DNA of 64,000 nucleotides from Formicarius rufipectus (Eukaryota; Chordata; Aves; Passeriformes; Formicariidae): the NCBI GenBank assembly GCA_013399695.1, contig VXAU01002298.1:977808-1041807 (forward strand), read 5' to 3'. Positions 54,360-64,000 of the stretch are shown here, piece after piece; position 1 is the stretch's first letter; every line of letters begins with the position of its first letter. The notes beneath the pieces were generated by a model. It saw only the letters and a program-made list of their open reading frames with translations, made no database searches and was not told the origin of the DNA. The translations under genes were made by a program, and so were the position numbers.

Positions 54360-55228
54360 ATGCCTAAAGAGGGGAAGATAAACCCCAAATCCCAACCCAC
54401 CAAGGGGCTGCTGACCCTGCGGAGGAGGAAAAGGGTGAGGGATGGGGCAGGACAGAGAGGCTGGTGGTGGGATGGGACCGGGTTCAAGCTGTGCCAAGGC
54501 AGCTGCCTCCATCCCATGTCTCCTCCTCTGTCCCACAGGTGTACCTCAGGCAGGCACAGGAAGAGCAGCACTACCCAGCTCATCCTCCCAAGGCACGAGA
54601 GGCAGCAAAAGCAGGACCTGCTCCCTCCTCGTGCAAGCAGGTGCCAGCAGCAGGGGCAAAGAGCCATGTCCCTGCCCCACACAGCCCCTGCTGCCCCCCA
54701 CACCTCCCACTGGCAGCACCAGAGACCAAGGAGGGCGCCTTGGCCAAGGAGAAGGGGGAGAGGGGACTCTGCAGACCCCAAGAGTGGTGCCACGAGGAAG
54801 ACCACGCAGAACAAGACCTCTCCGAGGGGCAACTCAGGGGACACTCCCTGGGGGGAGAGAGCAGAGACCAAAGGTTGTCCCACAAGAGCTGGGATCGCAT
54901 CACCATCCACACGATCTGGGTCAACCCCCGGTACGTGGAACTATTTCAGAACCCCCCCACGCCTTCCCCAGATGGGGCAGAGGCAGCAGCCTGTCCCAAC
55001 TCGGCCGAGCAGGTGCCAGCAGAAGGGTCGCAGAGCCAGGTTTCTACCCTGTGCAGCTCCTGCTGCTCCTCCAGTTCCTCATCCACCTCGGTGTCAGGGA
55101 CAGCTGCCCAGACCCTCAGCGAGCAGCAGGGTCCCCACAAGCTGCAGCCCTCCAGCTCCAGGCAGGCTCTGCAGACCCTGCGCAGGCTGTTCTGGTGCTC
55201 CTGTATGGCAGCACAGATGGAGGATTAG
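54360..55228 (+). CDS. Unrecognised spliced candidate gene (about 254 residues, two visible exons)
   Basis: I do not recognise this protein. Exon 54360-54434 (from an ATG with A at -3) ends at a GTGAGG donor in phase 0. A 104-nt intron ends in a pyrimidine-rich CTGTCCCACAG acceptor at 54538. Exon 54539-55228 then stays open for 229 codons to TAG. The joined frame gives about 254 residues: a basic start (LLTLRRRKR followed by VYLRQAQEEQ), a Pro/Ala/Ser-rich middle, an ordered-looking stretch (RITIHTIWVNPRYVELFQNP), a Ser run, and the C-terminus QTLRRLFWCSCMAAQMED. No signal peptide, membrane helix or known domain is seen. AATAAA follows the stop by 44 nt. The first exon may instead begin at 54317, after a CTCTTTCAG acceptor, with earlier exons unseen. 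GC-rich sequence leaves other frames open as well, so this could be a decayed copy or a non-coding transcript. Confidence 0.42.
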
Positions 55229-55271
55229 TGCCTGCTACCAGTCTCGAATTCAAGTCGGTTCCTTTGTTGTT

Positions 55272-55277
55272 AATAAA
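55272..55277 (+). terminator. Poly(A) signal AATAAA after the candidate gene
   Basis: Canonical hexamer 44 nt after the TAG of the candidate gene, giving a very short 3' UTR. It is exactly where a compact gene would need it, but single hexamers also occur by chance in this AT-rich flank. Confidence 0.4.
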
Positions 55278-55289
55278 TATTTTTATATT

Positions 55290-58200
55290 TGCAAAGACCT
55301 CTGGAGAACTGTCATTGTCCCTCGTTACCACGCAGAGACTCAAAACACTGCAGAGCTCAAAGTCCTGTCCAGTCAGCACATGTTGCTTGAGCTCTCAGAG
55401 ATGGAAGAATGTTTTCATAAATGATAAACCACAGCCAAAGGAGCCTTCTTCTCCCAGCTGACCTGCAGAGAAACCTGCAAGTAACCTGTCAAAAAAGTGG
55501 TGGTCTGCAGCAAAATGACTGAGGTTTCCCAAGATGCTCATATTGTGGATCATATCCCAAAGCCACATGACCATCTCAGTAAAAAGAAACTGTGAATATC
55601 TGGTCACTCTTCCATCACACAGGATTTTGGTACATTAGTCATGAGCTGTTGGATTTCACTCTTCCAGCCCTCACTAAGCTACATACAAAAGTAAAAAAAG
55701 GGAATGATAATCTCCCCTTTGAAAAATAACCCATTTAAGGGTTAGAGAAAGCCAGGACTGTCTTTTTTTTAGCAAGAAATTAAGATAGTAAGAAAAGCAT
55801 CCCAGTGTCCCATCTAGATTTACAGTGGGGTTTTCCAATTTAATTTGCCATTGCTAAATACATTACTTTGGGATTACACTGTATGGGTTATTAAATACTG
55901 ATTACAAGAAGACAATGTACCATGGCAGGCAAGTAACTTGCAAGTTACTGAAAGGAAGGCTTTGAAAATGTTTTAAGGGAATTAATGTTTAATTAGTGAT
56001 TTTGATCTATAAGGCATTCCAGTAATAGCTTCAGTAAGAGATTACACAAACCTGTGAGACATTTGTAAGTAGGAAGGATGCTTGATGAAGTGTTTTCTTG
56101 AATCCTGCACTGGAAGACTACCAGGAGGGAATTTAGAGTTTGGTGCACAATAAAAGGACCATTCTACTTAGCAGGTACTTCAGTTTTTGTGATTTTTTTT
56201 TTAGCATGATTATTTATACTTTAACATCCCAAGTGAACTTGGATATTAATATGTCAGGAGGTTTACAGATATGAGATATTCGGCTTAATAGTCACTTTTT
56301 TCCTTCTGCTGCATTTCATCCTTTTGTTACTGACTTCCAGGAACAACGTAAATCAGCAGCATGTTTTGCTTTCCAACATGATTATTTTATCTTCCACTAA
56401 GACATTTTTGTACAAAGTCTTCTGTTTTCACTTAAAAAAGTAACATATGTAATTTCTTACAGTCAAACCCAAGTCACTGATCCTTTTCTGTTTTGCTCAC
56501 TACATTTACCTCAATAATCTGACAAGATTTTCAAAAGGCTTGTAAGTGTAATTAAGGAACTTTAAAAGATGTTTGTGTCAGTAGCTCTAAAAATGCAAAC
56601 AGGAAAGTCTAGTGCTCTGAAAACAATAAAAGCCTGGTTATCAGGGTTATGGAGTTACAGGGTTAATGCATCATCCATTAAAGTTACTACAAGGGGAAAT
56701 GAACAAACTTTTCAAGTTTTCAGTACAAAAACCTGGCAGTTTATAGGTCTTTGTCTTCAATCTGAAATGCATCACCTTTTTGCTGATGCACTGAGTGAAA
56801 TAAAACTGCAAAAACATTTTGGAGGATTCACAGGGCTTGATAAATTTGAAAAATCACTTTGAACATGAGGACATATTTCCTTTTCCTCCTTCTTTCCTGG
56901 TGCAACTAAACCAAAGCCAGAGTCATTACACAAATTTTTGTCAAGTCCACATGGTTAAAAAAATGGATCTGGCATTATGTTAAAAATATATTAATACTTG
57001 TTACAGCTTACTAATACTCATTACAGTTAATTTTTATCACGGTCATGCTATGTTTTTTTTCTCCTTAGCACTTCAGTTCTCTAATCATTTAGTTTAATAC
57101 CCAGAGCACACATCCTCTATGCTGCCTGCTTAATTATTTGCACCTCATTTTATGTCACATTACTCAGAACAACAATTATGTCAGATCATAAATCCCATCC
57201 CACACTGACAATAAGAACTTGACAGACAGTAATACTTGCTCTGTAATGTGGAACAAGGTGATATGGTTCAACTAAGCACGTCATTTCTTTCTAGTTAGCT
57301 TAATTAATTCATCTTAATTATTTAACCTATAAACCACAGCTTAATTAAATGGAATCTGGTGCACCATCTTACTATATTTATATTGTCTTTTTTTTTTCCT
57401 TAGAATGAGTCTAGTGTTTCATTACCTCTTGTTCATTAATTTTAGTGCTGCTGTTGCTCTTTCTTGAAATGTTTGTTTCCTCCAGGGCCAAGTTAATCCA
57501 TAATTCAGTGCTAATGGTAAATCAGCACATGCACAACCTGAAAGGCAGCACACAGGGGCCGGGATCACATCAGGTAACAGGACCCATTGCAGGAAGGCAT
57601 CCTAAATAGCCACAACCAGCTTGCCTTGGGCTTTAAAAGGACACCTCCTTCCAACTGCTTTTGATACCATTTTTTCCCAATGCGACCTTCTAAAAATATG
57701 TCCCTGCTTTTCTTCCCAAGGTGCAAGGGAGAGGGATGGGATAGAACTGGCAGCCCTGTTTCTAAAGGCTCCTGAAGGCTTTTTTGAAGAGCATCTTTTA
57801 AAAAAAAAAGAAAGTCCAGAGCAAATGCCACAGTGAAACCAGCCAAGGTGGCAGAACCAAACTCAATAAACTCGAGTCCAGGAGCTCTTGGGAGCAGCTG
57901 TGGGCACAGCTGAGCTACTCCTACTCAGTGAAGTCACGGGTACCTGTGGTGCCTGCCCCTATCTGGAGATCTACCATGGCATGCTCTTCTATAAACTGTT
58001 ACCTCTCCAAAAAGCAGGTATGATAGTGGTGACAGGCTAGAAAAGCAAAAGCCGGGGACTGGAAACACCTCTGCTGTCTGTACATTTAATTTTCATCAAA
58101 CATGCTCATGGGTAGGCAGTTAAGCATCAGTGCAAGTGGGCTGAGCCAGGAAAGCCAACCCAGGAGGGGATGGACTCCCTGCACCACATGCAGATGTGTC

Positions 58201-59340
58201 CCCCACCTGCTGGCAGATGAAGATGTGGATGGTTGTGGCAGGTTAGGGAGCCTGGAAGCCTTTAAAGGGAAAGGATAAGACCATTCTTAAGAGTTCACTA
58301 ACTCAAAAACCACCTACTGGCTCAGCAAGTGAGGACTGGGGCAGTTTGCACACGGGAAATCTGCACCAAGCCTCCAGAACTGGCTCAGATACTATTTTTC
58401 TCCAGCATTTCAGCAATTTAACTCCATACAGACATTTTAATTTCATCTGCATGGTACAGCGTACACTGTACCCATAACCCACAGCCCAAGACCCACCCAA
58501 ACTCCCATCCCAGCAAGGCAATCTGTTGTAAAAGCACCCATGGGTGCTACCTGCACCCCAAGCACCCAGAGCAGCTCAAAAATGATACCTGCCATCTTCA
58601 GCCTTAGATCTAAGGAGACCTCGCTAAGCACAAAGCTGAATGAGATCACAGCTGGTCCAGGGCCAGAAAGTAATGATGCAGTAATGGTTTTATTGGCATT
58701 TTGAGAAGGAGCTGTTTGATCTCAGAAAGAGGAGAGTCAACAGCAGCATTTTGCTCCTGCTAATCTCATTTCCAGCAGCACTGATTGAGAAGGCACTTGG
58801 GCACAAAGCTGTGCTCAATTGCTCTCTGTTTATCCAGGGTTACATTAGGAGCCCACGAGCATCTGGATACAGCCCATGGGAAGAACCAGCGCTTTGCCAA
58901 CGGCTCCTGGAGCACCAGGCTTACGGGAAGAGATATTCCAATGTTCCCAGCAAGTTGTTGGCAGCCAGTTTGCTCAGTACCAATGCTTCAGAATCAACAG
59001 ATTATGCGCATGAAAGGGAAGACCTGAAGATGTAAAAATAGTACCTTTTTGCAAAAAAAGAAAAAAGATCTGCACTTAGATGCATTTAGGTTCTAGACAT
59101 GCAAATTTCAGTCTCTATTGAGGCAAGCACTGCAGGTAAGTGTTGACCAGATAATCTGATTAACTGTAAATAATGTATTTACGTTAAGAAAAAAATAAAT
59201 GAAATGCAGAAGGGTGAATCTGGCCTGGGTGAGGGGTTATTGTAAAGGGGAAATTACAGCAGAAGTTACTCTGACCATGATCTGCCAGTGTCTACAAAAT
59301 AAGTTACTTTAAGAAACAAATTACCACCAAGTCTGGTATA
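55290..59340. other. AT-rich gene-free stretch between the candidate gene and RPIA
   Basis: No exon, RNA gene or clear mobile element recognised. The 97-codon frame at 56569-56862 has no family features. TAATTA-rich sequence at 57270-57370 may be regulatory. Confidence 0.55.
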
Positions 59341-59786
59341 AGAGCTCTTTTATTTCAGTGTCTAACACACAAAAAGAGGGCTTGCATTTCGACATCAGAA
59401 CCATGCAAAGCACCTATACACACAAAAAAGAGATACTTAACGAGTGTCTCTCTCCTGCTACATGTGGAAAATTTAGGCAGAAAGACTCCATTTTCCTGTG
59501 CGTTCTGCTATATCCTTCCACAAATCAATGAGCTGTGAGGGGTGATAATTAACCTTCATTCCAAAACAAATCATTTGCCACTGAAGAGTATCCCAGGCTG
59601 CCCTAAACTGCTCAAATATGCTCCTGTAAACTTCATCAAGGACCCAGTTCTGCTCTCTGTTTACAAGGACAAAGTCCCAAGCAGCTCCAGCTACGGGACA
59701 GACTTTAATCAGAGGTACTGGATTAACGAGAGCAGAATTTGGCTCAAAGGATGAATGTCTCCTCCATACAGAGGCCAGGAAAAGGC

Positions 59787-59792
59787 CTTTAT
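59787..59792 (-). terminator. Candidate RPIA poly(A) signal AATAAA (proximal)
   Basis: A minus-strand AATAAA about 670 nt after the RPIA stop. A second one lies at 59349-59354, which would give a 3' UTR of about 1.1 kb. The 3' UTR between them and the stop contains A/T-rich simple repeats. I cannot tell which signal is used. Confidence 0.4.
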
Positions 59793-60234
59793 TAGCGTCC
59801 CAGAAAGGGGGACGTAGAGACCACCCTAGGCTCAGAGAATTGTCATGTGCACAGAGGGCAACTAGACATCCTGAACTATTAAAAAACAGTGGTATAGAAA
59901 AATAAAAGGCATAAAATACCGAACCAAAAAGGTTCCAAATAAGGCATCAGCAGGTCCCAACTGGATGTGCTCCTGTTATATACGTCACCCTCCCAGCCAG
60001 GGTGGTTAGGAATGATGCATTAGGATTGTGTTTCTGACCTCAATCATTAAGCTCCATGAGCAACCAGAAGGGTTCAAGTTCTCTTTGAAAAAAAAACAAA
60101 ACAAAAAAAAAAATCAACCCCAAACACAAAACCAGGGAGTATTCTTTTTGGTAAGTACTTCTTAGAAAATAAAATAAAGACATTAAAGCAATTTGTTTAA
60201 ATGATTCATTAAAAAAAGATGACATTCTTGTAAA

Positions 60235-60322
60235 GTAAAAATATATATATATAGAAATAGAATAATTTTTTTTTTCATTTGTTCTTTTTCTTTCTTTTTT
60301 TTAAAAAAAAAGAAAAAAAAAC
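60235..60322. repeat. (TA)n, poly(T) and poly(A) low-complexity block in the RPIA 3' UTR
   Basis: A short (TA)n run, then long T runs and A runs able to pair with one another. If the distal or proximal poly(A) signal is used, this block is transcribed as part of the RPIA 3' UTR. Confidence 0.8.
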
Positions 60323-60459
60323 ATTCAGCATCACGTCAGCGGATTCTGATCAGCTTCCCATAGGTCTCCTGTGATAACCGCTGCTCGTTAAGGCAAAACT
60401 TCAGGTTGGCACCTTTACAACAGCTGAATTCAACTGGCTGAAGGCCAAGCAGGGCCCTG

Positions 60460-60557
60460 TCAGTGGGGCTGCTTCTCCCTCATGCTGACTGAGCCGTCCT
60501 CCATCCCAAAATACACCACCTCGGCCATGTCGATGAACAGCCCCGTCTCCACCACAC
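60460..60557 (-). CDS. RPIA: RPIA terminal coding exon
   Basis: 98 nt to the TGA at 60460-60462. It encodes VVETGLFIDMAEVVYFG and ends GMEDGSVSMREKQPH. The acceptor ends CCTCAG. Only the last few residues differ from the human C-terminus, a position that varies in the family. Confidence 0.95.
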
Positions 60558-63500
60558 CTGAGGAACAAGAGTTCACGTCCTGGTTAATGCCAGAGCCACC
60601 CCTTTGCTTGTGTCCTCTGCTCTGCCCCTGGTTTTGTTCATTAGAGGGGCACCAGTGCCTCCATCAGAGGTTTGGAGAGGCGTCCAGCCTGGGGGGATGC
60701 TGTGTCCTCCACACAGGTCGCCTCTGGGAAGCCTTTTCCAGGCAGCCACCCCCAGTAGAAATTCTCCAGAGACTGAGAAACAACTTCCAGACCTCCCCCA
60801 GCATCCACACCACCCCAGCCACTCCCCTTACACCAACACAATCATGAGCAAGGCATTTTCAGCCCCCTGGTGACCCACAGGAGCAAGAGGAAGCTACACA
60901 CCACCAACAAGATTACTCCCTTTGCCTTTGAACACATCTAAAAGACTATCCTGTCAGCGAACAGCTGGATAACACTTGTTCAAATTTTAAAACTCAACAG
61001 GCCTGGTGCTACCTCTGCAAATTGTAGCCCATTTGCAAATGTGCCTGTGGTGGCATTTAATTTACAGGGTGAACTAGAACTTCACAGTGACCACTGAGAC
61101 ATAGCCAGAGGCCAGGAAGGTGGATAGAAAGGGAAGACAAGGACTACCACAAGGTAGCCAGAGCCCTGCTACCACAACTGTCTTTAGGCTTTAGAAGTCT
61201 CATATTTAGGCTCATCCACTTCTGGGTAGGTAAAGATGCTCTTCTTCCTTCAGCAGATCCATTTCTGAGCAGCAAACAGTGCTGAGACCACCTCCATATC
61301 AACACAATGGCACAGATTCCACCATTTACCATTCTTTTCTCATCTAAAAAGAAATGCAAGGAAAAGTCCCTGCTGTTTCGTTTGCAAAGAGCAGAACCAG
61401 CCACTGTTTGCCTTTTGCACAGAAATTTGTACAGCCTTGGGCAGCGACCGCATTAGGATATGGAGCACTGCACCAGGGACTGTCCAGACCAGGAGCAGCC
61501 ACCAACGTATTTGGATCAGTCACTGGTTTGGGTAGATCTGCTTCTGCCAAAGGTATGAACCTGCCAACTGCTGCTGTCCGCAAGCAAGTGCCAAGAGCAA
61601 AAGCACTGGGACAAGCCAAGGCAGAGGCAGCATCCTAGCAGTTTGCTCCTAGAGCAGAGAAGAAGAAAATGGGTGTATTTTCAGTAAATCAGCTTGTAAG
61701 CAGCACTGAAGGGGGTAAAGCCATGGAACAAGAGCAAACTCTTCACCCAGCCTATACCAATGGCCTCTGCCTGATTTTAAATTGTGGTGCCAGGACAATA
61801 CATTGTTGCTTTGTGGGGATGTTTGGGTCTGTGCAACAGGATCCCAACCTGTTCCTGCATGACCTGACAACATATGAGCAGTCAGTGAGAACAGTTGTGT
61901 TAGGGACTTTAGGGGCAGGCAGGGCTGGGATAAACTCAAAGATAAAAGACAAAACACACGCTCAAAAGCAGATTGAAGAGTAGACTTCACCAAAATAACC
62001 AGAAAGACATCAAGATGCTGCTTTCCTGAAGTACAGAGACAGTGTCCCTGGGCAGACCTGGCTGGTCCAGAAGCAGCTCTGGCCTGGGCAGCAGGTCTCA
62101 TGCAAGGCAGAAGTCCTTGCAGAGATGCTGTTTTGTTTACAGTGATCAGCCACTTCTGCTCTTGTACAGCAAGAACTTGGATACACTGCACCCTCATAGC
62201 AAGGTGAGCCCACAGGGACTCCCAACAGTAAAAGAATGCAGAGCTGGAAAACACCATAACAGTGCAAACCCTCCCTCGAGAGTCCACCAGTGTTTCCACT
62301 CAAAGTGACTCTAAATGGCCACAAGGAGAGTAAGGAAGAGCACAGGACTGTTCCTGCCTAATGGGAAACAGTGTCAACATCAACCAGCATCACCTCAGGT
62401 TTCCACCACCGTATGAAACTGTGGGTACAGTTGTGCCAATTTAGCTCATAGCTCCCTCAAGCAGGGACAGATAACAGGGCAGTAAACACACACACACATT
62501 TCCTTGTACCCAAGGGAGAGCTCCCACAGCCCAGGTTACCGAGCACAGACCAAACCTTAGCCAGCTTCTGTGGCTTCTAAAAATTCACAGACACTACCTG
62601 GTATCATTTTTATAGCAGTGTTCACTTCACTCCATTGATGAACCTTGTCAAACTTCCAGTCCAGGATGAAGTTCCCGTTGTCTGTCACCACAGGACCCTG
62701 GGAAGTAAATCCAGTTGTCATGACATAAGGTCCTTGTCTCCCGCGCCCAGCCAGGGACTGTCACAGCCCTCACCAGGGCCAGCAGTCCCTGTTGCAATGG
62801 TTTAGAGTCACCATTCAAGTAAATCAGGGCTGTCCACAACAACCACCACCCAACTTGAACTGCCCCACAACTCAAGACTTTCTCTGACAGCAGAGACTGC
62901 ACTCTAGCCCCCCTCAACATCCCCCCAGAGCAGCAGGTCAGACCCAGACTGGCAATCCCCCTGCTCTGGGTTGCTTCTCTGTGAGACATAAGCCAGAGAG
63001 GCTTTCAATGAGCAGCCTGAACACCCAAACACACAGCTCACTAACCAAAGCATAACTGGGAGAAATAACACCAGATGCCTCTCACGGGAGTGAAAGCCCA
63101 GATTGCACTAGACAAAAGGGCAGACCTCTGCTCCTCCATTTTCCCACGTTCTGGTGGTTCCTCTGGTGGGGCAGCAGGGCTGATCAGGGACACTCACTGC
63201 TTTGCTGACAGCCATACGCAGCTCCACAACACCTCCAAATTTTTTGGTCAGGGCTCTGGTGACAGGGACATAAGCCATGGGGATAACTTCGATAGGGATT
63301 CCCTTCTTCCACTGCTCCCCAAGGTTCTCTGATTTTTTCCTGAGGACACAGTTGGAGGTGGGATTAGTGGTGGACATAACATTACCATCACCCAGTCCTT
63401 CTTGCAAACCCCTCAGGCACAAGGTCCATATGCAGGAAGAGCCAGTTTAATGAACAATGCTCTATTCACTCACAAGCCCTGTTTTGACATGTTTTGGACA

Positions 63501-63885
63501 AGCAGGACAGGAGTAGTTTTTTCCACAGCCCCATGGACGTATGTGCAGAAAGGAAATTTATCCCATGCTGACAATCACTGAGCTCAGATAGCAGAGCAGC
63601 CATTTGCCCACAAGCTCTGCTGACTTCCAAGCAGGCCTGCTGAGTCGAAAATTAAGAAAAAAAAAGATAAATTGAATTGCTGAAGCACTTTGAGCCAGGC
63701 TCATTTCCACCTATTCCTGCTCCCCTGACCCATTGGAAGGACAATAATGGCCTAACACAGGACCATCCAAATCCTCCCACAGGACAGAGAGGTATAATGA
63801 ATAATAACATTTTCACCTGTAATCGGCAATGACAATGAAGCATTTTGCATATCCTGCAACTATCTTCTCCTGTGTCAAGCAGCCA
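60460..63885 (-). CDS. RPIA: RPIA, ribose-5-phosphate isomerase A, last four coding exons (5' part outside window)
   Basis: Interconverts ribose 5-phosphate and ribulose 5-phosphate in the cytosolic non-oxidative pentose phosphate pathway. Exons, in transcript order: 63817-63885, 63198-63339, 62598-62697, 60460-60557. They total 409 nt and one frame runs through all three junctions (phases 2, 0 and 1), with GT-AG introns. The encoded 135 C-terminal residues match the human protein in length and closely in sequence. CLTQEKI carries the Glu that I equate with the catalytic Glu103 of E. coli RpiA. IPIEVIPMAYVPVTRAL, DNGNFILDWKF and the final GMEDGSVSMREKQPH are family landmarks. Upstream exons, including the conserved IDGADEVD region, must lie beyond 64000; none is visible in 63886-64000. 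No lesion is seen. Confidence 0.96.
60558..62597 (-). other. RPIA last intron
   Basis: 2.0 kb, GTAGTG donor to CCTCAG acceptor. It includes a 216-codon antisense-looking open frame (61649-62299) without family features, which I do not consider a gene. No repeat of note. Confidence 0.75.
62598..62697 (-). CDS. RPIA: RPIA penultimate exon
   Basis: 100 nt, from phase 0 to phase 1. It encodes GPVVTDNGNFILDWKF, then VHQWSEVNTAIKMIP. The acceptor ends CCCAG and the donor is GTAGTG. Confidence 0.96.
63198..63339 (-). CDS. RPIA: RPIA exon encoding the PIEVIPMAYVPV segment
   Basis: 142 nt. It encodes RKKSENLGEQWKKG, IPIEVIPMAYVPVTRAL and KKFGGVVELRMAVSKA. The acceptor is TCAG and the donor GTGAGT. 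This is the most diagnostic RPIA exon here. Confidence 0.97.
63817..63885 (-). CDS. RPIA: RPIA exon with LTQEK catalytic motif
   Basis: 69 nt, entering in phase 2 and leaving in phase 2. It encodes GCLTQEKIVAGYAKCF followed by IVIADY. The acceptor ends TTGCAG after a pyrimidine tract and the donor is GTGAAA. The preceding exon is off the right edge. Confidence 0.94.
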
Positions 63886-64000
63886 CTGCAAGGAGGAAAA
63901 AAAAAATAAAACCAGGAAACATCAGACTGCCCCTCACTGTCCCTGATGGCCTTGAAATCCAGGCCCCTCCATCACATGCTTGCTGGTTTTGGTCCTGCCA

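Noticed and set aside
54122..54910. 262-codon minus-strand frame over the candidate gene
   Set aside because: It is the shadow of the GC-rich plus-strand sequence. No poly(A) signal, promoter or splice signals fit the minus strand, and the composition is Leu/Trp/Gly-rich as expected for an antisense frame.
54282..55461. Long plus-strand frames of 339 and 380 codons reading through 54435-54538
   Set aside because: They need translation through the putative intron and run past the AATAAA. The spliced two-exon model explains the signals better.
56569..56862. 97-codon plus-strand frame
   Set aside because: In AT-rich sequence it looks slightly protein-like, but no splice sites, poly(A) signal or family similarity were found.
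61649..62299. 216-codon minus-strand open frame in the RPIA last intron
   Set aside because: Intronic on the same strand as RPIA, Leu/Ser-rich with no domain or splice context, and overlapped by open frames on the other strand. Most likely chance.
63886..64000. Search for the next upstream RPIA exon
   Set aside because: No frame encoding the conserved IDGADEVD region and no donor of phase 2 was found, so it lies outside the window.

Overview
This window is bird nuclear DNA, most likely from a passerine or a close relative. The evidence is about fifteen CR1 LINE 3' ends on both strands, a solo LTR of the avian endogenous-retrovirus type, short GT-AG introns, and two vertebrate metabolic genes whose exons can be read directly. 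There is no bacterial, plasmid or CRISPR content. A run of 45 Ns (40041-40085) marks an assembly gap.

Layout. Positions 1-7800 are AT-rich and show no gene. Positions 7800-9091 hold the 3' half of a non-CR1, RTE-like retrotransposon with one nonsense codon and one frameshift. Positions 9092-24060 are intergenic, with scattered CR1 fragments, a 747-bp solo LTR (19851-20597) and simple repeats. Positions 24060-39770 hold the complete SUCLG1 gene on the minus strand (alpha subunit of mitochondrial succinyl-CoA synthetase). It has nine coding exons, all with GT-AG introns, and predicts 331 residues. Its CpG-island promoter carries two copies of a ZNF143/Staf-type motif in a tandem duplication. 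Positions 40086-53960 are gene-poor with CR1 fragments. Positions 54317-55277 hold a GC-rich, spliced-looking, unrecognised candidate gene on the plus strand with its own poly(A) signal. Positions 55290-59340 are AT-rich and gene-free. From 59787 (or 59349) to 63885 lie the last four coding exons and 3' UTR of RPIA (ribose-5-phosphate isomerase A) on the minus strand; its 5' exons are beyond the right edge.

Function. SUCLG1 acts in the mitochondrial TCA cycle and RPIA in the cytosolic non-oxidative pentose phosphate pathway. They are neighbours on the same strand but are not known to be co-regulated. From memory, both human genes lie in 2p11.2, so the linkage looks like conserved synteny. The items most worth a second look are the unrecognised gene near 54.4-55.3 kb, the RTE-like LINE, and the duplicated ZNF143 module.
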